Part shown: positions 16,814-25,062 of the stretch, piece by piece
Position numbering within the stretch: the first letter of the stretch is position 1
How the letters are laid out: each line of letters starts with the position of its first letter
Source of the DNA: Scatosoma sp045594025
Lineage (GTDB): Bacteria; Bacillota; Clostridia; Christensenellales; Borkfalkiaceae
Reading direction: 5' to 3'
Length of the DNA: 64,000 nt
Assembly (NCBI GenBank): GCA_045594025.1
Contig: JAZNXS010000020.1
Coordinates: 19,252-83,251 of the forward strand
The notes under the pieces: generated by a model
Databases searched by the model: none
What the model saw: only the letters and a program-made list of their open reading frames with translations
Told to the model about the DNA's origin: nothing
Program-made: the position numbers and the translations under genes

Positions 16814-16860
16814 TTCTTAGATTTCTAAGAAGCCAAGCATTATTCTTAGTTTTCTGATAA
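16814..16860. promoter_or_regulatory. Twin operator-like palindromes between divergent HTH genes
   Basis: TTCTTAG-attt-CTAAGAA (16814-16831, perfect arms) and TTCTTAG-tttt-CTGATAA (16843-16860, one arm degenerate). The two sites have identical left arms and spacer length and are 29 bp apart, about three helical turns, fitting cooperative repressor binding. Confidence 0.65.
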
Positions 16861-16873
16861 AATAAATATAATT

Positions 16874-17077
16874 ATGAAAGGATTAGGTGAAACAATTAAA
16901 TCTTTGCGATTAGAAAAAGGATTGACGCAACCGGAACTTGCTAAGCTCGTCGGCGTGTCAAACGGAATGATCTCCATTTGGGAAAATAACATCAACGAAC
17001 CGAAAGCAAGTTATCTAAAAGCACTGGCAACCGCATTAGACGTTAATGTAAATGTTCTTTTAGGAGATGAAACTTAA
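16874..17077 (+). CDS. Small XRE-family HTH protein
   Basis: 67 residues, essentially one XRE domain: GETIKSLRLEKGLTQPELAK, VGVSNGMISIWENNINEPKA, then helices 4-5. There is no room for an effector domain, so it is probably a dimeric DNA-binding repressor. AAGGATTAGG lies after the first ATG, not before; the ATG at 16874 follows ATAATT without a clear Shine-Dalgarno. Divergent from the 16523 gene. Confidence 0.75.
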   Translation: MKGLGETIKSLRLEKGLTQPELAKLVGVSNGMISIWENNINEPKASYLKALATALDVNVNVLLGDET

Positions 17078-17118
17078 AAGTTCAATTCAAGTTGCTTTTA
17101 CCATACAAAAAAAAATAT

Positions 17119-17146
17119 AAGCCGAGAACATTTTTCTCGGCTTTTT
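17119..17146 (+). terminator. Terminator between convergent HTH and MFS genes
   Basis: AAGCCGAGAA/TTCTCGGCTT stem followed by T5; A run on the other side makes it usable in both directions. Confidence 0.85.
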
Positions 17147-17175
17147 CATTTATCTGTTTCGTTTTGCGGACTATA

Positions 17176-18360
17176 TTAAATTTTCTTTTTGAATATACGC
17201 GACATTGTCAACAAAACAACTATTCCCAAAAGCGGGAAAATGGCGCTAATCAGCATTCCCGTTTGCATTCCGGCATAGTCGGAAACAATCCCCATAAGCT
17301 GTGGAGCAAACGACGCGCCCAAATCTCCGCCTGCCGCCATTAACGCGTATGCAGCAACACCTACTCCGTCCACTTTTTCTTCCATCAAAATCAAAGATCC
17401 CGGCCAAAGCATTGCTGTGAAAAATCCCGTAAATACACAAGCAATAAATGCGGGAATTGCGTGCTGTGATATACCTGCAACAAAGTAACACACAAACGCC
17501 CCCACCATGCCGATAAGTAGCATTTTCCAAATATTTTTGCCCCATTTTGCATAGCAAACTCTTGTAGCGCCAAGCAGAATTGCAAACCCTGCCATTCCCA
17601 AGATATCGCCCAACGTTTTGTCGAACCCAAGTTCGGCTTCCATATAGCTGGAAACCCAGTTGGACATAACATTTTCCGCACAGCTTCCCAAGAAAATACA
17701 CAACACGCAAAGCATGATTTTAAGCGTTTTGCCCTTGTTTGCTTCCGCTTTCGCGCCGCTTTCCCCCAAATTCATATCGGGCATAGGCGAAATCATGAAA
17801 AGCACCGCCGCAATAATCGGCAAAGCCGCAAAACACATCGTCAAATACATCCATGTATCCGAGCCGAATATTTTCAAAAACAGCGTTCCGCATACCACAA
17901 CGAAGAAAACCCCAAATGCATACAAAGAATGCAATAAGCTCATATCCCGTTGCGGATTTTTAGACGGAATTGCCGCAATCGTCGGGCTTAACAGCACCTC
18001 GGAAAGTCCTGCGGAAACAGAAAATATCACCGTACCGAGCAAAAGACCGATATACACATAATTTCCCGTAAAAATAATAGGCGACAAGGCGTATATCAGC
18101 AGCCCAAAAGAAGTGATTAAGGGCATAGTCCTTACAATGTTAGCTATGTTAAATTTTTTCGCAAAAGCGGTAAAAACAAAATCGACAAGTAGTTGCGTGC
18201 AAAAATTCGTCAAAATCAACGTACCAAGCAACGTCCACGATATACCGTAGCTTTCGTGAAAGGTTACAAACAACAACGGGGGCAGACAAAATACCGACGA
18301 CATCGTAAAATACGCCGCGTAGCAAGCAAATTTTGTCCTTCGAAATTTTGTTTCACACAT
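17176..18360 (-). CDS. MFS transporter
   Basis: 394 residues with twelve predicted helices arranged as two six-helix halves and the usual longer central loop (FMISPMPDMNLGESGAKAEANKG around residues 190-210). Overall organisation resembles the FucP/sugar:H+ or YfkF-like MFS families; the substrate is not readable. It has a consensus promoter and stands alone between the HTH pair and the deo operon. A nucleoside substrate would fit the context but has no direct support. Confidence 0.8.
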   Translation of the reverse strand: MCETKFRRTKFACYAAYFTMSSVFCLPPLLFVTFHESYGISWTLLGTLILTNFCTQLLVDFVFTAFAKKFNIANIVRTMPLITSFGLLIYALSPIIFTGNYVYIGLLLGTVIFSVSAGLSEVLLSPTIAAIPSKNPQRDMSLLHSLYAFGVFFVVVCGTLFLKIFGSDTWMYLTMCFAALPIIAAVLFMISPMPDMNLGESGAKAEANKGKTLKIMLCVLCIFLGSCAENVMSNWVSSYMEAELGFDKTLGDILGMAGFAILLGATRVCYAKWGKNIWKMLLIGMVGAFVCYFVAGISQHAIPAFIACVFTGFFTAMLWPGSLILMEEKVDGVGVAAYALMAAGGDLGASFAPQLMGIVSDYAGMQTGMLISAIFPLLGIVVLLTMSRIFKKKI

Positions 18361-18392
18361 ATATATCCTCTCATTAATTTCTAATTTAAGCC

Positions 18393-18421
18393 ATTATACT
18401 CTTTTGTTATCATTTTGTCAA
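18393..18421 (-). promoter_or_regulatory. Consensus promoter of the MFS gene
   Basis: Minus-strand TTGACA (18416-18421), 17-bp spacer, TATAAT (18393-18398). Confidence 0.85.
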
Positions 18422-18433
18422 CAATAACGCCCT

Positions 18434-18462
18434 AAAAAAAGGATGCAACAGCATCCTTTTTT
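18434..18462 (-). terminator. Terminator of the deo operon
   Basis: AAGGATGC-aaca-GCATCCTT stem with long A and T runs just past the pdp stop codon. Confidence 0.9.
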
Positions 18463-18467
18463 ATCAT

Positions 18468-19769
18468 TTATTCTACAACGTCTAATATCAATGGTTCGGC
18501 TTGCGGTTTTTCCTTGCCAAAGCGAGTCCCTGAAAGCAATCGTTCTTCTGAGGCCTTAAAACCACTTTCTTTTTCGGAATACAAAATCGCAATCGTTTCA
18601 CCTTTTTCTACGTAGTCGCCCGTCTTTTTACAAAGATAAACGCCTGCCGCCGCATCAATTTTATCCTCTTTGGTGTTTCTACCTGCGCCAAGAAGCAAGC
18701 TCGCTACGCCGTAGCTTTCCGTATCCACGCCAACAATATAGCCGCTTTCCTTCGCCGTGACCGCATGGGAATATTTCGCTTTGGGGAAATTTTCGGGATG
18801 CAAAATCCATTCCTTATTCCCGCCTTGCGCCTCTGCCATGCGCGCAAACATTTGCAACGCTTCGCCGCTTGCGATTGCGTTCTTTGCCATGTTTTCACAC
18901 TCTGCGTACGTTCCCTTTTCCGCCAGCGCCAAAATGTGCGCCGCCAAGGCAATACAGAGCTCGGTAAGGTCTTCAGGGCCTTTCCCTTTTAACGTTTCAA
19001 TCGCCTCGATAACCTCTAAGGAATTGCCGATTGCATACCCCAAGGGCCTATCCATGTCCGTGATCAACGCTCTCATGCGCTTACCTGCGCGCTTGCCGAT
19101 CTCCACCATCCATTCCGCAAGTTCACGGCTCTTTTCAGGTGTTTTCATAAACGATCCGCTGCCCGTTTTTACGTCCAAAACAATACAATCGTCGTCCGCC
19201 GCAAGCTTTTTACCCATAATACTCGACACAATTAACGGCAGACTGTCCACCGTCGCCGTTACGTCGCGCAAAGCATATAACAGCTTATCCGCCGGCGCGA
19301 GCTCGGCATTCTGCCCAACGATTGCAATACCGATTTCATTAACGATATTTTTAAATTCTTCTACCGGTATATCGGTACGGAAACCGGGAATCGCTTCCAG
19401 TTTATCAATCGTACCACCTGTATGCCCGAGCCCTCTTCCACTCATCTTAGCAACTTTTACACCAAGACACGCCACAATCGGCGCAACGACAAGGCTCGTT
19501 TTATCCCCAACGCCGCCCGTGGAATGCTTGTCCACACGCAAACCGTGGATTTCAGAGAAATCCAGTCTGTCCCCCGAATCACGGACGGCAAACGTAAGCG
19601 CCGTCGTTTCCTCAAGCGTCATGCCTTGGAAATAAATCGCCATACAAAGCGCAGATACCTGGTAATCGGGAATTTCTCCCTTTACGTAATTCGTAATTAC
19701 CCAGTTAATTTCCGCCTCGCTCAGCTCGCCGCCGTCGCGTTTCTTGCGGATAATATCATACATTCTCAT
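18468..19769 (-). CDS. pdp: Pyrimidine-nucleoside phosphorylase
   Basis: Phosphorolysis of uridine, deoxyuridine and thymidine to base plus (deoxy)ribose-1-phosphate. 433 residues, the family length. The thymidine/pyrimidine phosphorylase signature reads SGRGLGHTGGTIDKLEAI; HSTGGVGDKTSL binds phosphate and ends in the cofactor-ion site. A C-terminal alpha/beta domain (GAGRNTKEDKIDAAAGVYL, KKTGDYVEKGETIAILYSE) is complete. Last gene of the deo operon, 4 bp after cdd. Thymidine-specific DeoA is an alternative name; the Gram-positive context favours the broad Pdp enzyme. Confidence 0.95.
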   Translation of the reverse strand: MRMYDIIRKKRDGGELSEAEINWVITNYVKGEIPDYQVSALCMAIYFQGMTLEETTALTFAVRDSGDRLDFSEIHGLRVDKHSTGGVGDKTSLVVAPIVACLGVKVAKMSGRGLGHTGGTIDKLEAIPGFRTDIPVEEFKNIVNEIGIAIVGQNAELAPADKLLYALRDVTATVDSLPLIVSSIMGKKLAADDDCIVLDVKTGSGSFMKTPEKSRELAEWMVEIGKRAGKRMRALITDMDRPLGYAIGNSLEVIEAIETLKGKGPEDLTELCIALAAHILALAEKGTYAECENMAKNAIASGEALQMFARMAEAQGGNKEWILHPENFPKAKYSHAVTAKESGYIVGVDTESYGVASLLLGAGRNTKEDKIDAAAGVYLCKKTGDYVEKGETIAILYSEKESGFKASEERLLSGTRFGKEKPQAEPLILDVVE

Positions 19770-19773
19770 CCTT

Positions 19774-20178
19774 TTACCTCAAATCACTTTTGCCAAACGA
19801 GCGCGGCAACAGCTCGTCAAGTGTGTATACTTGCACGTGATCGGGCGTTCCGAGCAAAATTCGAAAATCCCCGTCGCAAAATTCCGCTAACACCTGACGG
19901 CAGACGCCGCAAGGCGCGCAAAAATCGGCAGGTTCTTCACCGTTTCCGCCTACAATGGCGATGGAAAGAAACTCTCTTTCTCCCTCGCTCACCGCTTTGA
20001 AAATCGCTGTACGCTCCGCACAATTCGTGGGCGTGTACGCCGCATTTTCAATATTGCAGCCTGTATATACTTTTCCGCTTTTACACAAAAGCGCCGCGCC
20101 TACCTTGAACCCCGAATAGGGTGAATAGGATTTCTTTCTTGCTTCGACAGCCAACAACAGTAACTCACGGTCAGTCAT
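19774..20178 (-). CDS. cdd: Cytidine deaminase
   Basis: Converts cytidine and deoxycytidine to uridine forms, feeding the phosphorylase encoded next. 134 residues, the small homotetrameric type. Zinc ligands: NCAERTAIF (Cys in place of the His of the dimeric type, with catalytic Glu) and PCGVCRQVL. SPYSGFKVGAALL is the substrate-binding block. It overlaps the end of deoB by 8 bp, indicating translational coupling. Confidence 0.96.
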   Translation of the reverse strand: MTDRELLLLAVEARKKSYSPYSGFKVGAALLCKSGKVYTGCNIENAAYTPTNCAERTAIFKAVSEGEREFLSIAIVGGNGEEPADFCAPCGVCRQVLAEFCDGDFRILLGTPDHVQVYTLDELLPRSFGKSDLR

Positions 20179-21337
20179 TTGTAATCTCCTTCAAAAAGCT
20201 CTTGCCGTAAATCTTTTCCGCCGATAACCCAAACCATTCTAAAACAGTTGCGCCGATGTCGGCGAAGCTTTCTCTCGTGCCTAAATTCACGCCCTCTTTT
20301 AACTTTTTACCGTATGCAATCATGGGCGTATATTCGCGAGAGTGATCGGTGGACGGCGTAGACGGATCACAACCGTGATCTGCCGTAATAATCAATAAAT
20401 CCTCTTCCGTCAAAAGCGGAAGCAATTCCCCTAAACGCTTATCAAAAGTGGTCAAAGCTTTGGCATAACCAGCCACGTCGTTACGGTGTCCGTAAACCAT
20501 GTCAAAATCCACTAAATTCACAAAACAAAGTCCGTTAAAATCGCGTTTTGCGATACCCATGGTCTTATCCATGCCGTCTTCATTGTTGACAGTAGGATAA
20601 CTTTCCGTGAAGCCTTCCCCTGCAAAAATATCAAAAATTTTACCGACGGAAATCACGTCGAGCCCCTCATCCTTCATTTGCTGAGGAAGGGTAGGCGCGG
20701 GCGGTTTCAACGAATAATCGTGACGTCTTGACGTGCGCTTGAAAGGATACGCGCCTTCAAAGGGCCTTGCAATAACTCTGCCCACACCGTGCTCGCCTTG
20801 CAACAATTCTCTTGCAATCTCGCAATAGCGATACAGCTCTTTAATTGGCACTAGATCCTCATGCGCCGCAATTTGGAATACGCTGTCCGCAGAAGTATAC
20901 ACAATCAGTTTGCCCGTGCGCAAATGCTCTTCACCGTAGTCTTTGATGACTTCCGTGCCGGAATACGGCTTGTTGCAAAGCACGCCTCTACCCGTAGCTT
21001 TTTCAAACGCTTCGATCACCTCTTCGGGAAAGCCGTTCGGATAGGTGGGCAAGGGACTGGGCGAGTAAATCCCTGCAATTTCCCAATGCCCGATTGTTGT
21101 ATCTTTTCCTTTCGATGCTTCACGCATTCGAGCATAGCAGGTACGAGGTGAAACCTTGTTTTCCCCTATCCCGTCTATGTTAAAAAGCCCCATTTTCGCG
21201 AGGTTGGGGCAATCAAATTCCACATGGTTACGAATAGCGGCTAAGGTATTGCTGCCCTCGTCGTTCCACAATCTGGCGTCGGGCATCTCTCCGATGCCGA
21301 CACTATCTAAAACTATCAAAAACGCGCGTTTTGCCAT
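20171..21337 (-). CDS. deoB: Phosphopentomutase
   Basis: Moves phosphate from C1 to C5 of ribose or deoxyribose, linking nucleoside phosphorylases to DeoC and the pentose pathway. 388 residues. Alkaline-phosphatase-superfamily metal sites: LIVLDSVGIGEMPDA at the N-terminus, TTIGHWEIAG (catalytic Thr) and the C-terminal ITADHGCDPSTPSTDHSREY. Third gene of the deo operon, 17 bp after deoD. Confidence 0.97.
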   Translation of the reverse strand: MAKRAFLIVLDSVGIGEMPDARLWNDEGSNTLAAIRNHVEFDCPNLAKMGLFNIDGIGENKVSPRTCYARMREASKGKDTTIGHWEIAGIYSPSPLPTYPNGFPEEVIEAFEKATGRGVLCNKPYSGTEVIKDYGEEHLRTGKLIVYTSADSVFQIAAHEDLVPIKELYRYCEIARELLQGEHGVGRVIARPFEGAYPFKRTSRRHDYSLKPPAPTLPQQMKDEGLDVISVGKIFDIFAGEGFTESYPTVNNEDGMDKTMGIAKRDFNGLCFVNLVDFDMVYGHRNDVAGYAKALTTFDKRLGELLPLLTEEDLLIITADHGCDPSTPSTDHSREYTPMIAYGKKLKEGVNLGTRESFADIGATVLEWFGLSAEKIYGKSFLKEITND

Positions 21338-21354
21338 GGCGTTCTCCTATATCG

Positions 21355-22068
21355 TTATTCTTCAGCGATCGTCAATGCGATTTCCATCATCTTTGTGAAA
21401 GAAACCTGTCTTTCCTCCGCCGTTGTATTTTCTTCGGGATACACGAAAGAATCGCTTACCGTACAAATACACAATGCTTTTTTGCCTGCTCTTGCCGCGT
21501 TACAATACAACGCCGCCGATTCCATTTCTACGCCGAGTACCCCCATCTTTGCCCATTGCATACCGGAGTTTGCATCGTCGTAGAACATATCCGAAGACAG
21601 TATGTTACCAACGCGATAATTTACACCCATCTTTTCGCATTCGTCTGCCGCTTTGCGTACCATATTAAAATCCGCAATGGGACAGAACGTTCCAGGTAAA
21701 TTATACTGCGAAGCGTAGTTTCCATTCGTACATGCTCCCATCGCAATGATGATATCACGCGCATGGAGCTCGGGCGAGAACGAGCCGCAAGAACCGACTC
21801 TTATAATCGTTTCCACACCATAGAAATGATACAACTCATAAGAGTAAATGCCGATCGAAGGTTGTCCCATACCGGACGCCATAACCGATACTCTTTTGCC
21901 CTTATAATAACCCGTATAACCTTGTACGCCGCGAACGTTGTTCACAAGTACTGCATTTTCCAAATAATTTTTTGCGATAAATTCCGCGCGCAAAGGATCT
22001 CCCGGCATCAAAACCGTCTTTGCAAAATCACCGTACTTTGCGGAAATATGAGGGGTAGGAACTGACAT
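21355..22068 (-). CDS. deoD: Purine-nucleoside phosphorylase, DeoD type
   Basis: Phosphorolysis of purine (deoxy)nucleosides. 237 residues, the hexameric low-molecular-mass class. VLMPGDPLRAEFIA (phosphate-binding), ASGMGQPSIGIYSYEL, GSCGSF and GVEMESAALY (ribose-binding Met-Glu) are diagnostic. The catalytic Asp lies in CTVSDSFVYPEE. It lies second in the operon, 24 bp after deoC. Confidence 0.97.
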   Translation of the reverse strand: MSVPTPHISAKYGDFAKTVLMPGDPLRAEFIAKNYLENAVLVNNVRGVQGYTGYYKGKRVSVMASGMGQPSIGIYSYELYHFYGVETIIRVGSCGSFSPELHARDIIIAMGACTNGNYASQYNLPGTFCPIADFNMVRKAADECEKMGVNYRVGNILSSDMFYDDANSGMQWAKMGVLGVEMESAALYCNAARAGKKALCICTVSDSFVYPEENTTAEERQVSFTKMMEIALTIAEE

Positions 22069-22092
22069 AATATATTCTCCTTTTTTCTATTC

Positions 22093-22761
22093 TTAATAAC
22101 CTTTGCCTTCGATCCCTTGTACCGCTTTTACCACGCGGCTGGTACCAAGACGTGAAGCACCTATATCCAAGAAGTTTTGCGCGTCTTCCAAACCGGAAAT
22201 ACCGCCTGCTGCTTTCACCAACACCTTTTCGCCTACGTTTTCACGCATCAAGCGCACGTCTTCCAGCGTAGCGCCTGCCGTCGAAAAGCCCGTAGAGGTT
22301 TTAATGTAATCCGCGCCTGCCTCCGTAACAATCTTGCACATGCGCAGCTTTTCCTCTTCGGTGAGCAAGCACGTTTCAATGATAACTTTCAGGATTTTAT
22401 CCCCACAGGCTTCTTTGATTTTTTTAATTTCATCGCATACCTGCCCATCTTCTCCTTGTTTAAGAAGGCCGATATTGATGACCATATCGATTTCGTCTGC
22501 GCCCTTAGAAATAGCGTCTTTCGTTTCGAACACTTTCACTTCCGTCGTATTATAACCGTTAGGGAAACCGATAACCGTGCAAATTGCCAACTTGTTCCCT
22601 ACGTACTTCTTTGCCTGTTCGACAAAGCTGGGCGGAATACAAACGGACGCCGTTGCATATTTCATGCCGTCGTCGCAAATTTTTTTAATTTGTTCCCACG
22701 TTGCCGTTTGCGCAAGCAACGTATGATCGCATTTCGATAAGATATTTTTAACGTCAATCAT
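22093..22761 (-). CDS. deoC: Deoxyribose-phosphate aldolase
   Basis: Splits deoxyribose-5-phosphate into acetaldehyde and glyceraldehyde-3-phosphate, the last step of DNA-nucleoside catabolism. 222 residues. DHTLLAQTATWEQI at the N-terminus, TVIGFPNGYNTTEVK, the proton-relay segment, and the Schiff-base lysine in YIKTSTGFSTAGAT are present. First gene of the deo operon (deoC-deoD-deoB-cdd-pdp) behind a consensus promoter. No deoR-like regulator is adjacent. Confidence 0.97.
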   Translation of the reverse strand: MIDVKNILSKCDHTLLAQTATWEQIKKICDDGMKYATASVCIPPSFVEQAKKYVGNKLAICTVIGFPNGYNTTEVKVFETKDAISKGADEIDMVINIGLLKQGEDGQVCDEIKKIKEACGDKILKVIIETCLLTEEEKLRMCKIVTEAGADYIKTSTGFSTAGATLEDVRLMRENVGEKVLVKAAGGISGLEDAQNFLDIGASRLGTSRVVKAVQGIEGKGY

Positions 22762-22793
22762 TATAATTGCTCTCCATTTTGGATATTTGTATT

Positions 22794-22822
22794 ATTATAC
22801 CAAATTTCTGAAAAGCTGTCAA
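22794..22822 (-). promoter_or_regulatory. Consensus promoter of the deo operon
   Basis: Minus-strand TTGACA (22817-22822), 17-bp spacer, TATAAT (22794-22799). The rest of the 330-bp gap to the RDD gene is AT-rich and otherwise holds only the RDD promoter and a short hairpin. Confidence 0.85.
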
Positions 22823-22957
22823 GAAGTACGGCAAAATTTCTTAGGTATTTCCTGCTTTTTCTTTTCAGCAATCATAAATGTCGATTTTCACTTCACGCTT
22901 ATTTCAATTTTTTATAAATAAAATTTTATTCTTTTTTCATTTTTTACGAAAAATAAT

Positions 22958-23033
22958 TTGCATTTTGTCGAAAATTGTGTTAGGATAGATATGTATAATG
23001 ACGTAATGTCGGGTTATCCACATTTTTTGTGGA
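22958..23033 (+). promoter_or_regulatory. Promoter of the RDD gene and leader hairpin with DnaA-box sequence
   Basis: TTGCAT (22958-22963) and TAGGAT (22981-22986) have a 17-bp spacer. In the leader, TCCACA-ttttt-TGTGGA (23017-23033) can form a hairpin whose left side lies within TTATCCACA (23014-23022), a perfect DnaA box. A single box is not evidence of an origin. Confidence 0.5.
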
Positions 23034-23091
23034 CAGTTGTCAACCGAAATATTTTTAATATTTAACGACTATTTCCCTTAGAGGCTTTTTT

Positions 23092-23892
23092 ATGGCAATT
23101 ACAATTCAAAAAGCGAATTTTTGGAAAAGAATTTCCGCATGGATGTTTGATGCGGTTATGACCATCGTTATTGCGATGGGATTAGCGATTCCTACCCTCC
23201 AAATTTTTCGCTACGATGAATATTATGAACAATTTACCGCGATTCAGACGGTATATACAGAGCAAGCCGAAACAAAATACGGCATAGACTTCGATTTATC
23301 CGCAGAAGAATACAATCAAATGGGAGAAGACGCGAAAAGCGACTACAACCAGAAGAAAGCAGAGGCACAAAAGGAAATCAACGATAATTTGGAAAAGGAT
23401 GAACAAGCTACTAAGCTTTCTTCGCAGCTGATTTCCATTATGGTTTCCACCTTCTGCATTTCCCTGTTTTTGACGTTTATGGTTTGGTACTTCGTTCTTC
23501 CCATTATCTTCAAACATGGACGTACTTTGGGGAAAAAGATTTTTGGGCTTGCTGTTATTAGAACCAACTGCGTAAAGATCTCCACCCCCGTTCTGTTCGT
23601 ACGTTCCATCATTGGATTATATGCAATGGAAACGATGGCGGTTCTATTATTGTGCACCATGGGTAGCGTTGGGATCATCGCCGCGGGATTGGTGCAAGTA
23701 TTGCAAATCTTCGTTATGTTTAGAACCCCTATGCATGCTTCCATTCACGATTTACTCTCTGATAGCGCCGTTGTGGATTACGCAAGCCAACAAATTTTCG
23801 ATACCCAAGAAGAATTGGAAGCGTATAAAGCGCAGGAAGCGGCAGAAGCGAGCGAAACGTCTGACGTTTCCACCCCTAACACAGAAAATTAA
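23092..23892 (+). CDS. RDD-domain membrane protein
   Basis: 266 residues. The first helix carries FWKRISAWMFDAVMTIVIAMG, matching the Arg/Asp-Asp of the RDD family; a long extracytoplasmic charged loop (residues 45-105, rich in Glu/Lys/Gln) separates it from two or three further helices. GRTLGKKIFGLAVIR is the second family signature. The C-terminus is an acidic soluble tail. RDD proteins are of largely unknown function, some are Na+/H+ antiporter-like. It precedes the ABC transporter operon by 60 bp, in the same direction; GTGG-ctcga-CCAC in that gap is too weak to call a terminator, so co-transcription is possible. Confidence 0.8.
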   Translation: MAITIQKANFWKRISAWMFDAVMTIVIAMGLAIPTLQIFRYDEYYEQFTAIQTVYTEQAETKYGIDFDLSAEEYNQMGEDAKSDYNQKKAEAQKEINDNLEKDEQATKLSSQLISIMVSTFCISLFLTFMVWYFVLPIIFKHGRTLGKKIFGLAVIRTNCVKISTPVLFVRSIIGLYAMETMAVLLLCTMGSVGIIAAGLVQVLQIFVMFRTPMHASIHDLLSDSAVVDYASQQIFDTQEELEAYKAQEAAEASETSDVSTPNTEN

Positions 23893-23952
23893 TTGTGGCT
23901 CGACCACATAGATTTGTATAAAATTCATCTTTGGATTCTATAAGGAGAAATT

Positions 23953-25062
23953 ATGAAAGTAGAATTGCAAAACCTGACAAAAGTCTTCCCCAGCCGTAAT
24001 AAAAAGTCTGGCGAAGAAGTCGTAGCTGTAAACAACTTTACGTTTACAATTCCCGATGGTAAGCTCGTAGGGCTTCTCGGCCCTTCCGGTTGCGGTAAGT
24101 CGACCACCTTGTACATGATTAGCGGCCTGCAACAGCCTACCGGCGGTAAGATTTTCTTCGGAGACGAAGACGTAACCGAGCTTTCCCCCGAAAACAGAGG
24201 TATTGGTCGCATATTCCAAAACTATGCGCTTTATCCGCATATGACCGTACTTCAAAACATTCTTTTCCCCTTGCAGAATCTCAAGGGCGAGGACAAGATG
24301 ACAAAGCCCGCTATGATCGAAAGAGCGCACGAAGTTGCTAAGCTTGTTCAAATTGACGAGCTTATGGACAGAAAGCCCAGCGAACTTTCGGGCGGTCAGC
24401 AGCAACGTGTTGCTATTGCGCGTGCACTTGTTAAAATGCCCCGCGTTTTGCTTTTGGACGAGCCTCTTTCCAACCTCGACGCACGTCTCCGTTTGCAGAC
24501 GCGTGAAGAAATCAGAAGAATCCAAAAAGAAACGGGTATCACCACCGTATTCGTAACGCACGACCAAGAAGAAGCTATGAGTATTTCCGATATGATCGTC
24601 GTTATGAAACTGGGCGTTGTACAGCAGGTTGGTAAGCCTCAGGAAATTTACGACGATCCCATCAATCTTTTCGTTGCAAAATTCTTGGGTACGCCCCCTA
24701 TCAACGTATTCAAGGGTTGTATACAAGACGAAAAGGTATACATCGGCGACGCGGCTGTTTTAGACGTTCCCGGCATGGAAGACAGAGACGTTACCATTGC
24801 CGTTCGTCCCGAAGGCTTTATTCTCGATGATAACGGAGCTTTAGAATGCGAACTTTCCAACCTCGAAGTTATGGGCCGCGACGTGAGCGTCGTTTCCCGT
24901 CACGAGGCTTCCCTCAATCCCGTTATCCGTTCTATTATCGACGCAGACAACTCGATTGACGTTAGCAGCGCAACCGTTCGTTTCTCCTTAAAAGCACATA
25001 AGACTTTCTTGTTTGACGCTGAAACCGAAGAAAGAATTCGTCTTGGGGAGGATGCTGAATAA
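23953..25062 (+). CDS. Sugar ABC transporter ATP-binding protein (MsmX/UgpC/MalK type)
   Basis: Cytoplasmic ATPase powering the importer encoded by the next three genes. 369 residues: Walker A GPSGCGKST, Q-loop QNYALYPHM, ABC signature LSGGQQQR, Walker B VLLLDEPLSNLD, switch His in FVTHDQEEA, followed by the TOBE/MalK regulatory domain (residues 240-369). Unlike B. subtilis MsmX, which is unlinked and shared, this ATPase is encoded in the same operon as its permeases. The start has AAGGAGAAATT before it. Its stop codon overlaps the permease ATG. Confidence 0.95.
   Translation: MKVELQNLTKVFPSRNKKSGEEVVAVNNFTFTIPDGKLVGLLGPSGCGKSTTLYMISGLQQPTGGKIFFGDEDVTELSPENRGIGRIFQNYALYPHMTVLQNILFPLQNLKGEDKMTKPAMIERAHEVAKLVQIDELMDRKPSELSGGQQQRVAIARALVKMPRVLLLDEPLSNLDARLRLQTREEIRRIQKETGITTVFVTHDQEEAMSISDMIVVMKLGVVQQVGKPQEIYDDPINLFVAKFLGTPPINVFKGCIQDEKVYIGDAAVLDVPGMEDRDVTIAVRPEGFILDDNGALECELSNLEVMGRDVSVVSRHEASLNPVIRSIIDADNSIDVSSATVRFSLKAHKTFLFDAETEERIRLGEDAE

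Noticed and set aside
22762..23091. Replication origin
   Set aside because: One DnaA box in an AT-rich gap; no box cluster and no dnaA or dnaN nearby.
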